Assembly: GCF_003945765.1 (NCBI RefSeq)
Contig: NZ_CP027712.1
Coordinates: 4,278,001 to 4,342,000 of the forward strand
DNA from: Pseudomonas chlororaphis subsp. chlororaphis
Lineage (GTDB): Bacteria; Pseudomonadota; Gammaproteobacteria; Pseudomonadales; Pseudomonadaceae
Direction of reading: 5' to 3'
Length of the DNA stretch: 64,000 nucleotides
Under the pieces are notes generated by a model that was not told where the DNA came from, did not search any database, and saw only the letters and a list, made by a program, of their open reading frames with translations. The translations under genes were made by a program, and so were the position numbers. This document shows, piece by piece, positions 39,410 to 47,405 of the stretch; the stretch's first letter is position 1, and each line of letters starts with the position of its first letter.

Positions 39410-41944
39410 TCAGAAGTGGGTGAAGGTCAGGCCGAGCTTGTAGGTCGGGCCGTACTCCTCGTACTGGCCGTTGTAGGAGCGGTGGCCGGTGTAGACGAAG
39501 TACGGCTCGTCGGTGAGGTTCTGCGCCTCAAAGCTCAGTTGCAGGCTCTTGGTCAGCGAGTAGCGGGCGCTGAAATCGACGAAGGTCTGGGCATCGACGT
39601 GCAGGTCGTGGGCCTTGTCGTTGATCGAGGCCAGCTCATAGAGGTAGTCCGACTTGTAGTTGGCCGACAGACGCAGGCTGAGCTTGTCGTTTTCCCAGCC
39701 GAGTATCAGGTTGCCGACGGTGTCCGACTGGTTCGGCAGGTCAATGCTGCGCTTGCGGTTGACCCCGCTGGCGGCATCGAAGCCCTTGATCTCGGCGTCG
39801 GAGCGGCTGAAGGTGGCGTTGGCCCCCAGCAGCAGGCCGTTCCACGGCGCCGGCAGCCAGTCGAATTTCTGCGAGTAGGCCAGTTCCAGGCCGTACAGCT
39901 TGGCGCTGTCGCCGTTGGCGAAGGTGTGCGCCTCGGCGAAGTCGGTCCAGGCGCCGGTGCCGGCCAGGTCGGTGTTGTAGACGAAGTTCTTGATGTCCTT
40001 GTAGAACACGAAGGCCGAGACGGTGCCGGCGCGACCCATGAAGTGCTCGATGCCAAGGTCCAGGTTGCTCGACTCCAGCGGCTTGAGGTCCGGGTTGCCG
40101 AAGCTGGCTTCGTCATCGTCGATGACAAAACCCGGCGCCAGCTGGCCGAAGGTCGGGCGCACCACCGCCTTGGTCCAGGCCGCGCGCACCTGGGTGTTCT
40201 TGTCCAGCTGGTAACGCGCGTGCAGGCCCGGCAGCCAGTGGTGGTAACGACGCTTGGTTTCGGTGGACTGGAACTCGCCGTCGGTGGCGCCGGTGCCCTT
40301 GGCTTCGAACTCGGTGCCTTCGTAGCGCAGGCCGGCGATAAAGCGCCAGTCGTCGATATCGACGGTGTTCATCAGGTAGCCGGCGTTGATGTCTTCGCGG
40401 ATCTTGAAGTCGTTGACCCGGGATTCGGTTTCGTCGAAGAACGCATCGCGGTCCAGGCCGCCGATCAACTGCTTGATCGAGCCGCCGCTGATGCCCGGGC
40501 CGAAGCGGCCGAGGCGATAGTCGACGCTGCCTTTGCGGAAGCGGTCGAGGTTGAGCTGCTCGTCGCTGAAACCCAGTTCGTCGAAGTCCTTGTAGACCCA
40601 GGCGTCGAGGTCGTTGTCCTTGTTGCGCCGGCTGACCTTGCCGCCGAACTTGACCTGGGACGCATAGCCGCTGAGGTCGTAGTCGCGGGCCAGGTCCAGA
40701 CGCAGGTTTTTCTCGGTGTCGGTGGTGCGCTGCTTTTCCCACTCGACCTTGTCCAGGCTGAAGTTGGCCGGGTCGTAGAAACCCTGGCCGACGATCGGCC
40801 GCGGCTTGTCCTTGTCGTAGAAACCGCTGTCGGCGAAGTCGTCGTTGCCTTCGAACACCGCGTTGGCGATGTGCCCCGGGCTGTCTTCGCTGGAGCGGCT
40901 GTAGCCGGCCTGGCCGCTGAGGGTCCAGAGACCGAACATACGTTCGCCGCCGAACACGTAGGACTGGATCTCCTGGGTTTCCTCGCGCTGCTTGAGCTTG
41001 CGTTTACCTTCGGCGTCGCCCAGCTCGCCGGCCGCCTGGGGCTCGGCGAATTCCAGGCTGGCGGCGTTACGCGTCTCGCTGTCCTTGTAGCGGCTGTACA
41101 GGGTGCGCAGGTAGTAGCTGCTGAGGTTGTCCGGCTTGTAGTCGAAGTTCAGGCCGCCGCCGGCGCGCTCGCGGCTGATGTCGTAGTCGCGCAGTTCGAA
41201 CTCCTGCAGTTTCGCGCCCTGTTCGAAGTCCCAGGCGCCGCCGGTCTCGACGTTGTCCGAGCCGAAGTCGCGTTTCTGCCAGCTCAGGGCCGCGGCCACA
41301 CCGAAGTTGTCGATGCCGTCGCCGAGGCTGAAGCGGTCGCTGACCGCGCCGGAGAATTTCGGGCTGGTCTGGTGAGTGTTCCGATCGTAGCTGGCTTCAC
41401 TGCTGCCGGTGTAGAACAGGCCCTTGTGATCGAAGGCCGAAAGGCTCTGCACATCGACGGTGCCGCCCAGGGAGTTGGCGTCCATGTCCGGGGTCAGGGT
41501 CTTGATCACCGACAGCGACTGCACCAGCTCCGAGGGCAGCACGTCCAGGGCCACGGCGCGGCGTTCGCTTTCCGGGGCCGGCACCAGGGTGCCGTTGATG
41601 GTCACGCTGTTGAGGTCCGGGCCCAGGCCACGCACGCTGACAAAACGCCCTTCGCCCTGGTCGCGCTCGACGCTGATGCCCGGCAGGCGCTGCGCCGCTT
41701 CGGCGACGTTCTCGTCCGGCAATTGGGCCACGCCGTCGGCGTGCACCACGCTCTTGATGCTGTCGGCGCTGCGCTGCTCCTTGAGCGCCTGGTCGATGCT
41801 CGCGGCCTGGCCGACCACTTCCAAGTGTTCGGTGGTTTTACTCGAGTCGGCGTCGGCGGCGCTCAGGCGTTCGCTGGCGATCGCCATGGCCAGGGCGGTG
41901 AGCGTGAAGCCGAGCAGGCCGGCGGTGCTGCTGCGCTTGTACAT
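39410..41944 (-). CDS. TonB-dependent outer-membrane receptor linked to phytase
   Basis: Receptor of 844 residues. The signal peptide is about 1-30 (cut near LSA-AD), followed by a TonB-box-like EHLEVVGQA and the plug domain with VAQLPDENVAEAAQRLPGI, VSVRGLGPDLNSVTINGTLV and NSLGGTVDV. A 22-strand type barrel ends in the outer-membrane signature GLTFTHF. The plug resembles the TIGR01782 class often tied to complex or phosphorylated organic nutrients. Start 41944 has GGGAGG six bases upstream. A PhoB box lies 75 bases upstream of the ATG, and the phytase gene follows in the same direction. Likely cargo is phytate, a lower inositol phosphate or a metal-phytate complex (inference). Confidence 0.9.
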   Translation of the reverse strand: MYKRSSTAGLLGFTLTALAMAIASERLSAADADSSKTTEHLEVVGQAASIDQALKEQRSADSIKSVVHADGVAQLPDENVAEAAQRLPGISVERDQGEGRFVSVRGLGPDLNSVTINGTLVPAPESERRAVALDVLPSELVQSLSVIKTLTPDMDANSLGGTVDVQSLSAFDHKGLFYTGSSEASYDRNTHQTSPKFSGAVSDRFSLGDGIDNFGVAAALSWQKRDFGSDNVETGGAWDFEQGAKLQEFELRDYDISRERAGGGLNFDYKPDNLSSYYLRTLYSRYKDSETRNAASLEFAEPQAAGELGDAEGKRKLKQREETQEIQSYVFGGERMFGLWTLSGQAGYSRSSEDSPGHIANAVFEGNDDFADSGFYDKDKPRPIVGQGFYDPANFSLDKVEWEKQRTTDTEKNLRLDLARDYDLSGYASQVKFGGKVSRRNKDNDLDAWVYKDFDELGFSDEQLNLDRFRKGSVDYRLGRFGPGISGGSIKQLIGGLDRDAFFDETESRVNDFKIREDINAGYLMNTVDIDDWRFIAGLRYEGTEFEAKGTGATDGEFQSTETKRRYHHWLPGLHARYQLDKNTQVRAAWTKAVVRPTFGQLAPGFVIDDDEASFGNPDLKPLESSNLDLGIEHFMGRAGTVSAFVFYKDIKNFVYNTDLAGTGAWTDFAEAHTFANGDSAKLYGLELAYSQKFDWLPAPWNGLLLGANATFSRSDAEIKGFDAASGVNRKRSIDLPNQSDTVGNLILGWENDKLSLRLSANYKSDYLYELASINDKAHDLHVDAQTFVDFSARYSLTKSLQLSFEAQNLTDEPYFVYTGHRSYNGQYEEYGPTYKLGLTFTHF

Positions 41945-42019
41945 GATGGTCCTCCCCCAAGAGTCCGGTGACGCCAGGCAAGGGGCCCGGCAACTGGGAG
42001 GGCAAGCTAGGGTCGGCGA

Positions 42020-42037
42020 ATGACGGTTCCGTGACAG
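42020..42037 (-). promoter_or_regulatory. PhoB box of the receptor-phytase operon
   Basis: On the minus strand the site is CTGTCAC-GGAA-CCGTCAT, two seven-base units separated by four bases, differing from CTGTCAT-N4-CTGTCAT at only two positions. It ends 75 bases before the receptor ATG, a normal distance for a PhoB-activated promoter. Confidence 0.83.
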
Positions 42038-42139
42038 GGGTTGGCAGGAAGGCCGGCGAACCGGGGTTTGGGCCGGGTTCGAGGGGCAAAGTGAGCTGAA
42101 ATGACCTTTTCCCGGGGGTTGGCGGTGACTGGTCTGACG

Positions 42140-42166
42140 CTTTCGCGGGCAAGCCTCGCTCCTACA
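42140..42166. repeat. Single REP core
   Basis: CTTTCGCGGGCAAGCCTCGC followed by TCCTACA is one half of the REP element seen at 31815 and 35196. It lies between two divergent PhoB-type promoters. Confidence 0.8.
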
Positions 42167-42258
42167 CCGCGTAACGTCAGCGGCCACACCGCCCCCAGAT
42201 CGCAAAAAAAACACACCGTCACGATGAGCTGATTCGACCTCCCCCACCCGCTTCGCCG

Positions 42259-42276
42259 CCGTCACCCGGCTGTCAC
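42259..42276 (+). promoter_or_regulatory. PhoB box upstream of the GGDEF-AraC operon
   Basis: CCGTCAC-CCGG-CTGTCAC gives two seven-base units with the four-base spacing of PhoB sites. Each unit departs from CTGTCAT by one or two bases, and the spacer is GC-rich rather than AT-rich. It lies 51 bases before the GGDEF gene start. Confidence 0.7.
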
Positions 42277-42327
42277 ACACATCTGCTGTGCTGGCGCGCA
42301 TTGCTTCTTCGCCAAAGGATCGCGGCC

Positions 42328-43242
42328 ATGTTCTCAGTGCTCAAACCCCACCGATGGAAACTCGCCACCCTGCTACTGGCGGCCAATCTCGGCCTGCTCC
42401 TGCACCTGGCCTGTGGCGAGTTGAAGGCGGTCAGCGAATGGGTCTGGCTGGACATAATCGGCGAAGGCGGCACCGCGCTGCTGGCCCTGATCTGGCTCGG
42501 CCTGGTGCTGAAAAGCCGCCCGGCGGGACGGGTCACCAACTACCTGGCCCTGGGCCTGAGCTGCATCTTCTTCTCCTGGTGGATCGACAGCCTCGACGAG
42601 TTCATCCGCCTGCCCGACAGCATCGCCTGGGACCACTGGCTGGAATCCGCGCCGATGCCGGTGGGCATGGTCCTGCTGACCATCGGCATCTACCACTGGC
42701 ACCGCGAACAGCTGGCGATCAGCGCACAGATGGAGAAACGCGAACGGCTGTTCCGCGAGCACCGGCTGTTCGACAAGCTCACCCCGCTGGGCGGCGCCGA
42801 CTACCTCAAGCGCCAGCTGGCCGACAGCCTGCAGGACAGCCAGCGCCAGCAGCAGCCGCTGTCGCTGCTGGCCCTGGACCTGGACAACTTCGCTGCGATC
42901 AACCAGGACTTCGGCCACGCCGAGGGCGACGCGGTGCTGCAGGCGCTGAGCCATCTGCTGCTGCTCAACCTGCGTCGCCAGGACCTGCTCTGCCGGCTGG
43001 CCGGCGACCGCTTCGTGGTGCTGCTGCCGAACACCGGCGAGAGCCAGGCGCGGCTGCTGGCCCAGGAGCTGCAACAGGCGGTACGGAGCCTGGCGCACAA
43101 GAGCCGCCAGCACGGCGAACGCTTGCAGCTGTCAGCCTGCACCGCAGTGGTGATGGCCCTCGACGAGACGCCGGACGGCCTGCTTAAACGCCTCAACCTG
43201 GCCCTGGCCCGAGCCAAGCAACCGCTGGCGAAAAGCGCCTGA
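42328..43242 (+). CDS. Membrane GGDEF-domain protein with degenerate active site (AGDRF) and intact I-site
   Basis: Protein of 304 residues. The N-terminal half has three or four membrane helices (about 12-28, 45-62, 70-85, 110-123), followed by a short coiled coil and a GGDEF domain (about 150-300). The signature GGDEF is AGDRF (225-229), so the catalytic glutamate is Arg and diguanylate cyclase activity is doubtful. The inhibitory-site motif RxxD (R216-R-Q-D219) sits at the normal five residues before it, so c-di-GMP binding is possible. Start 42328 has AAAGGA eight bases upstream, better than the TTG at 42301. An AraC gene follows after nine bases and a PhoB box lies upstream. Confidence 0.82.
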   Translation: MFSVLKPHRWKLATLLLAANLGLLLHLACGELKAVSEWVWLDIIGEGGTALLALIWLGLVLKSRPAGRVTNYLALGLSCIFFSWWIDSLDEFIRLPDSIAWDHWLESAPMPVGMVLLTIGIYHWHREQLAISAQMEKRERLFREHRLFDKLTPLGGADYLKRQLADSLQDSQRQQQPLSLLALDLDNFAAINQDFGHAEGDAVLQALSHLLLLNLRRQDLLCRLAGDRFVVLLPNTGESQARLLAQELQQAVRSLAHKSRQHGERLQLSACTAVVMALDETPDGLLKRLNLALARAKQPLAKSA

Positions 43243-43251
43243 GGCCCGGCC

Positions 43252-44289
43252 ATGACCCTGAAGACCCGTTGGTACGAAAACGACAGCCGGTTCATTCCCG
43301 GGCATTACCAGCCGGCCAGCCTGATCGACCTGGCGCTGTCGCGGGACATCGACAGCCATCGCCTGCTGCGCGGCACCGGGCTGTTCCACGAGGACATCCT
43401 GGCCGGCCAGACCCGCCTCAGCCCGCAGCAGTTTCTCGGCCTGATCGGCAACAGCCGACGGCTGCTGGACGCCGACGACAGCAGCTTCCTGTTCGGCCAG
43501 CGCCTGCTGCCCGGGCACTACGGCGCCGCCAGCCACGCCCTGCGCCACGCGCAGAACCTGCACCAGGCCCTCGACACCCTGGTGCAGCAACAGGCGCTGC
43601 TCAGCCCGCTGGCCAGCCCGCGCTTGCTGCTGGATGACCAGCACGCCTATTTCTACTGGCTGGACAGCTGTGGCGCCGGCGAACAATGGCGCTTTTTGCT
43701 GGAGGCCAGCATGACCTCGCTGGTGGCCATGAGTCAGTGGCTGAGCGGCCAGCGCCTGCCCTGGGAATGCAGCTTCAGCCATGCCGAGCCGCGTTATGTC
43801 GAGCAGTACTGGGTGCACCTGGGCGAGCACACCCAGTTCAAGCGCCCGATGGACCTGATGCGCATCCCCCGGGAATTCCTCACTCAGCCCTGGCCCAACG
43901 CCTCGGCCACCGCCGGCCAGGTGGCGCGCCAGGAAGCCCAGGGCCAGCTCGAGCAACTGGGCTTTGCCTCAAGCTTTCTCGACTGCGTCTACCGCTACCT
44001 GCAAGCCCAGGTGCGCCAGGCCCCAAGCCTGGAACAGACGGCCCAGGCCTTCGGCATGAGCCCGGCCACCCTCAAGCGCAAGCTGCACAAGCACGACAGC
44101 GGTTTCCAGCAACAGGCGGACCTGGTGCGCAAGCATGTGGCGCTGTACCTGTACCGGATCAAGGGCCTGAGCAACGAGGAAGTCGCCGAGTACCTGAGCT
44201 TCAACGATGCGGCGAATTTCCGCCGCTCGTTCAAGCGCTGGACTGGCAGCACCCCCAGGCTGATCCGCCAATTGTTCAGCGCCGGTTGA
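43252..44289 (+). CDS. AraC-family transcriptional regulator
   Basis: Regulator of 345 residues. The N-terminal ligand domain (20-205) is of the OruR/ArgR-like AraC type. The C-terminal double helix-turn-helix has SLEQTAQAFGMSPATLKRKL and LSFNDAANFRRSFKRWTGST. GAGG lies seven bases before the ATG, and only nine bases separate it from the GGDEF gene, so they are co-transcribed. Context suggests a phosphate- or c-di-GMP-linked regulatory pair; the target genes are not evident. A hairpin follows the stop. Confidence 0.88.
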   Translation: MTLKTRWYENDSRFIPGHYQPASLIDLALSRDIDSHRLLRGTGLFHEDILAGQTRLSPQQFLGLIGNSRRLLDADDSSFLFGQRLLPGHYGAASHALRHAQNLHQALDTLVQQQALLSPLASPRLLLDDQHAYFYWLDSCGAGEQWRFLLEASMTSLVAMSQWLSGQRLPWECSFSHAEPRYVEQYWVHLGEHTQFKRPMDLMRIPREFLTQPWPNASATAGQVARQEAQGQLEQLGFASSFLDCVYRYLQAQVRQAPSLEQTAQAFGMSPATLKRKLHKHDSGFQQQADLVRKHVALYLYRIKGLSNEEVAEYLSFNDAANFRRSFKRWTGSTPRLIRQLFSAG

Positions 44290-44299
44290 AACAAAGGCT

Positions 44300-44319
44300 G
44301 TTTTTCCATGGGAAAAAAC
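44300..44319 (+). terminator. Hairpin after the AraC gene
   Basis: TTTTTCC (44301-44307) and GGAAAAA (44311-44317) pair around ATG, with an extra G-C outside across one bulge. It lies 11 bases after the AraC stop. No strong T tail follows, so it is a weak candidate. Confidence 0.4.
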
Positions 44320-44520
44320 GGCTACTCTTGGCCCAAAGAACCACACCATCACACCTCTGCTGCACGACTTTCCGCCATTTTGGCCCAGCTTTTTGCTAAA
44401 GACCCGAGACACCAGGGCGTATACCCGTAGAAACAAACTCCTGGAGACCTGTCTTGCTCGTCAGCGCCGGCGCGCTCCAGCCCGCCGGTGCATTGCCCAT
44501 TGCCATTACGGAATAGAGTC

Positions 44521-46146
44521 ATGACCACAGCCCATCTGTTGAACACGCTGTTTCCCGTCGCCGCCGACATCCCCGAGCAGTACCGCCTGGACGGCCAGGT
44601 CGAACAACGCGAGTACCTGGTCGACGGTCAGTTGCAGACCTGGAACGGGCCCCTGGCCCTGGTGCGCAGCCCGGTGTACCTGGCCACCGCCCATGGCGAC
44701 GAACAAGTGATTCTCGGCAGCACCCCGCTGCTCGACGCCGACACCGCGCTGACCGCCCTCGACGCCGCCGTGCGCGCCTACGACCGTGGCCAGGGCGCGT
44801 GGCCGACGATGCGCGTGGCCGAACGCATCCAGCACGTCGAAGCCTTCCTCGGGCGCATGCGCGAACAGCGCTCGGCGGTGGTCAAGCTGCTGATGTGGGA
44901 AATCGGCAAGAACCTCAAGGACTCGGAAAAAGAGTTCGACCGCACCTGCGACTACATCGTCGACACCATCAACGCCCTCAAGGAACTCGACCGCCGTTCC
45001 AGCCGCTTCGAGCTGGAACAGGACACCCTCGGCCAGATCCGCCGCGTGCCCCTGGGCGTGGCCCTGTGCATGGGCCCGTACAACTACCCGCTGAACGAAA
45101 CCTTCACCACCCTGATCCCGGCACTGATCATGGGCAACACCGTGGTGTTCAAGCCGGCCAAGTTCGGCGTGCTGCTGATCCGCCCGCTGCTGGAAGCCTT
45201 CCGCGACAGCTTCCCGGCCGGGGTGATCAACGTGATCTACGGCAGCGGCCGGGAAACCGTCAGCGCGCTGATGGCCAGCGGCAAGATCGATATCTTCGCC
45301 TTCATCGGCACCAACAAGGCCGCCAGCGACCTGAAGAAACTGCACCCCAAGCCGCACCGCCTGCGCGCCGCCCTGGGCCTGGACGCGAAAAACCCCGGCA
45401 TCGTGCTGCCGCAAGTCGACCTGGATAACGCGGTCAACGAGGCGGTCACCGGCTCGCTGTCGTTCAACGGCCAACGCTGCACCGCGCTGAAAATCCTCTT
45501 CGTCCATGAAAGCGTGGTCGATGCCTTTATCGAGAAATTCAACGCCAAGCTGCTCAGCCTCAAACCCGGCATGCCGTGGGAACCGGGGGTGGCGCTGACG
45601 CCGCTGCCGGAGTCGGGCAAGGTCGATTACCTGCATGCCCTGGTGGCCGACGCCATCGACAAGGGCGCCACAGTGGTCAACCCCGGCGGCGGCGAAACGC
45701 GGGCCTCGTTCTTCTACCCGGCGGTGCTGTACCCGGTGAACAGCCAGATGCGCGTGTACCAGGAAGAACAGTTCGGGCCGGTGGTGCCGATCGTGCCGTA
45801 TCGCGACCTGGAAACGGTGATCGACTATGTCCTGGAATCGGACTTCGGCCAGCAGCTGAGTATCTTCGGCACCGAGCCGGCACAAGTCGGGCATCTGGTG
45901 GACACCTTCGCCAACCAGGTCGGGCGGATCAACCTCAACGCCCAGTGCCAGCGCGGCCCGGACACCTACCCGTTCAATGGGCGCAAGAACTCCGCCGAAG
46001 GTACGTTGTCGGTGCATGACGCGTTGCGCACCTTCTCGATCCGCACCCTGGTGGCCACCAAGTTCCAGGAGAGCAACAAGGAGCTGATCAGCGACATCAT
46101 CCGTAACCGCGAGTCGAGCTTCCTGACCACCGATTACATTTTCTAG
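44521..46146 (+). CDS. gapN: NADP-dependent glyceraldehyde-3-phosphate dehydrogenase-like aldehyde dehydrogenase (GapN type)
   Basis: Cytoplasmic aldehyde dehydrogenase of 541 residues. It has the family blocks CMGPYNYPLNETF (183-195), VVFKPAKFG (208-216) and catalytic C320 in SFNGQRCTALK; PFNGRKNSAEGT near the end is typical of GapN. Non-phosphorylating GapN makes 3-phosphoglycerate and NADPH. The block that normally reads LELGGKNP with the general-base Glu is LGLDAKNP (285-292), so the Glu is Gly here. This may mark a distinct subfamily or altered catalysis. The gene stands alone with about 230 bases upstream, where no clear ribosome or promoter site was found, and a palindromic element downstream. 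Confidence 0.82.
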   Translation: MTTAHLLNTLFPVAADIPEQYRLDGQVEQREYLVDGQLQTWNGPLALVRSPVYLATAHGDEQVILGSTPLLDADTALTALDAAVRAYDRGQGAWPTMRVAERIQHVEAFLGRMREQRSAVVKLLMWEIGKNLKDSEKEFDRTCDYIVDTINALKELDRRSSRFELEQDTLGQIRRVPLGVALCMGPYNYPLNETFTTLIPALIMGNTVVFKPAKFGVLLIRPLLEAFRDSFPAGVINVIYGSGRETVSALMASGKIDIFAFIGTNKAASDLKKLHPKPHRLRAALGLDAKNPGIVLPQVDLDNAVNEAVTGSLSFNGQRCTALKILFVHESVVDAFIEKFNAKLLSLKPGMPWEPGVALTPLPESGKVDYLHALVADAIDKGATVVNPGGGETRASFFYPAVLYPVNSQMRVYQEEQFGPVVPIVPYRDLETVIDYVLESDFGQQLSIFGTEPAQVGHLVDTFANQVGRINLNAQCQRGPDTYPFNGRKNSAEGTLSVHDALRTFSIRTLVATKFQESNKELISDIIRNRESSFLTTDYIF

Positions 46147-46285
46147 GGTCTTTACGAAAAGTCGGCGAGCGAAGGTCAGGCAAGGCAAAAACAGGCGAGG
46201 AAGCGGAGTGTAGGGACCTACATGAGCATTCCGAGCCTGTTTTTAACGCAGCATGACCGAGCGCAGCCACTTTTCGTACAGAGCC
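46147..46285. mobile_element. Long imperfect palindrome, MITE-like element
   Basis: Terminal arms GGTCTTTACGAAAAGT (46147-46162) and ACTTTTCGTACAGAGCC (46269-46285) are near-perfect inverted repeats. Symmetry continues inward for about 59 bases with roughly two thirds identity (both halves carry AAAAACAGGC...GTAG) and centres on TGTAGGGACCTACA. The whole could fold into one long hairpin. It lies immediately after the gapN stop and 49 bases before the FUSC reading frame. No coding potential is seen, so it would depend on a transposase elsewhere. Confidence 0.72.
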
Positions 46286-46333
46286 TAAAACGGAGAACTT
46301 CCCCTGGGCCAGACCTTCCGCCTGCCACCGCTG

Positions 46334-47374
46334 TTGCGCCGCTTCCTGCTCCCGGTACTGGACCCGTATCGGCGCTACCGCTACGCCAAGCTGATCCATG
46401 CGGTGCGCGTGGCCCTGGGGTTGCTGGCCACCATCGCGCTGACCACCGGCCTCAATCTGCCCCACGGCGAATGGGCGTCGGTGACCATGCTGGTGGTGAT
46501 CGGCGGCTTGCAGCACCACGGCAACATAGGCAAGAAGGCCGCGGAACGGGCCATCGGCACCTTGATCGGCGCGGGCGTCGGCCTGGTGCTGGTGGTGCAG
46601 CAGGCTTACCTGGGCCTGTCCTGGCTGACCTACCTGGGGATGTCGGTGGTGTGCGGGTATTTCTCCTATCACGCCATCGGCAAGGGCGGCTACACCGCGC
46701 TGCTGGCGGCGATCACCGTGTTCATCGTCGCCGGCCACGGCGACAACCACGTCAGCGATGGCCTGTGGCGCACCGTGGATATCCTCATCGGTATCGCCCT
46801 GGCCCTGGCCTTCTCCTTCGCCATTCCGTTGTACGCGGTCTATTCCTGGCGCTACAACCTGGCCAGCGCCTTGCGCGACTGCGCCACCCTGTACGGACGC
46901 ATCATCGGCGGCCAGTCGGTAACCGACGACGAACACCTGAAGTTGCTCGGGCGCCTCAATAGCACCTTGCTGCAACTGCGCTCGCTGATGCCCTCGGTGT
47001 CCAAGGAAGTGCGGATCTCCATGACCGAACTGGACGCCATCCAGCGCAACCTGCGCATGTGCTTCAGCACCCTGGAAATTCTCGGCAATACCCGGCCGGA
47101 CCTCAGCGACCCGCAAGCCCGCGAACAGTTGCAACAGCTCATGAAGCATGAGCACCGGCAGGTGCGCATACAGCTGGTGGGCATGGCCCGCGCCCTGCAA
47201 TCCGGCGCCACCAGACGCCTGGGGCGGCCCCTGGATGGCCCGTCCTCCTCGACCCTCGACACCTCGGTCTACAGCGCGCTGGACGGCTACCGCCTGCTGA
47301 CCCGGCAACTGGTGGCCAACCTCAACGAGATGCGCCAGCGCCTGGCCAAAAGTGCGGAGCACTGGAAGATCTGA
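46334..47374 (+). CDS. FUSC-family inner-membrane protein
   Basis: Membrane protein of about 346 residues of the FUSC/YccC superfamily (aromatic acid exporter-like). Four to six helices lie in residues 20-175, with LNLPHGEWASVTMLVVIGGLQ typical of the family and KGGYTALLAAITVFIVAGHGD following. The C-terminal 170 residues are cytoplasmic and helical. The listed start is TTG 46334, but it has no ribosome site. A CTG at 46304 in the same frame has GGAGA (46292-46296) seven bases upstream and adds ten residues (LGQTFRLPPL). Substrate unknown. Confidence 0.82.
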   Translation: MRRFLLPVLDPYRRYRYAKLIHAVRVALGLLATIALTTGLNLPHGEWASVTMLVVIGGLQHHGNIGKKAAERAIGTLIGAGVGLVLVVQQAYLGLSWLTYLGMSVVCGYFSYHAIGKGGYTALLAAITVFIVAGHGDNHVSDGLWRTVDILIGIALALAFSFAIPLYAVYSWRYNLASALRDCATLYGRIIGGQSVTDDEHLKLLGRLNSTLLQLRSLMPSVSKEVRISMTELDAIQRNLRMCFSTLEILGNTRPDLSDPQAREQLQQLMKHEHRQVRIQLVGMARALQSGATRRLGRPLDGPSSSTLDTSVYSALDGYRLLTRQLVANLNEMRQRLAKSAEHWKI

Positions 47375-47405
47375 GTGCGCCGCGCCTGCCGCCAGACCGC
47401 GCCGG

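Larger units (their letters stand above)
41945..42327. other. Divergent regulatory region between the phytase-receptor operon and the GGDEF gene
   Basis: 383 bases without a credible gene. It carries one PhoB box facing each way (42020-42037 minus, 42259-42276 plus) and one REP core between them (42140-42166) that may insulate the two promoters. Confidence 0.75.

Noticed and set aside
42218..42240. A further partial PhoB-like repeat (CCGTCAC then AGCTGAT)
   Set aside because: The second unit matches the consensus too poorly; chance is likely next to the better site at 42259.
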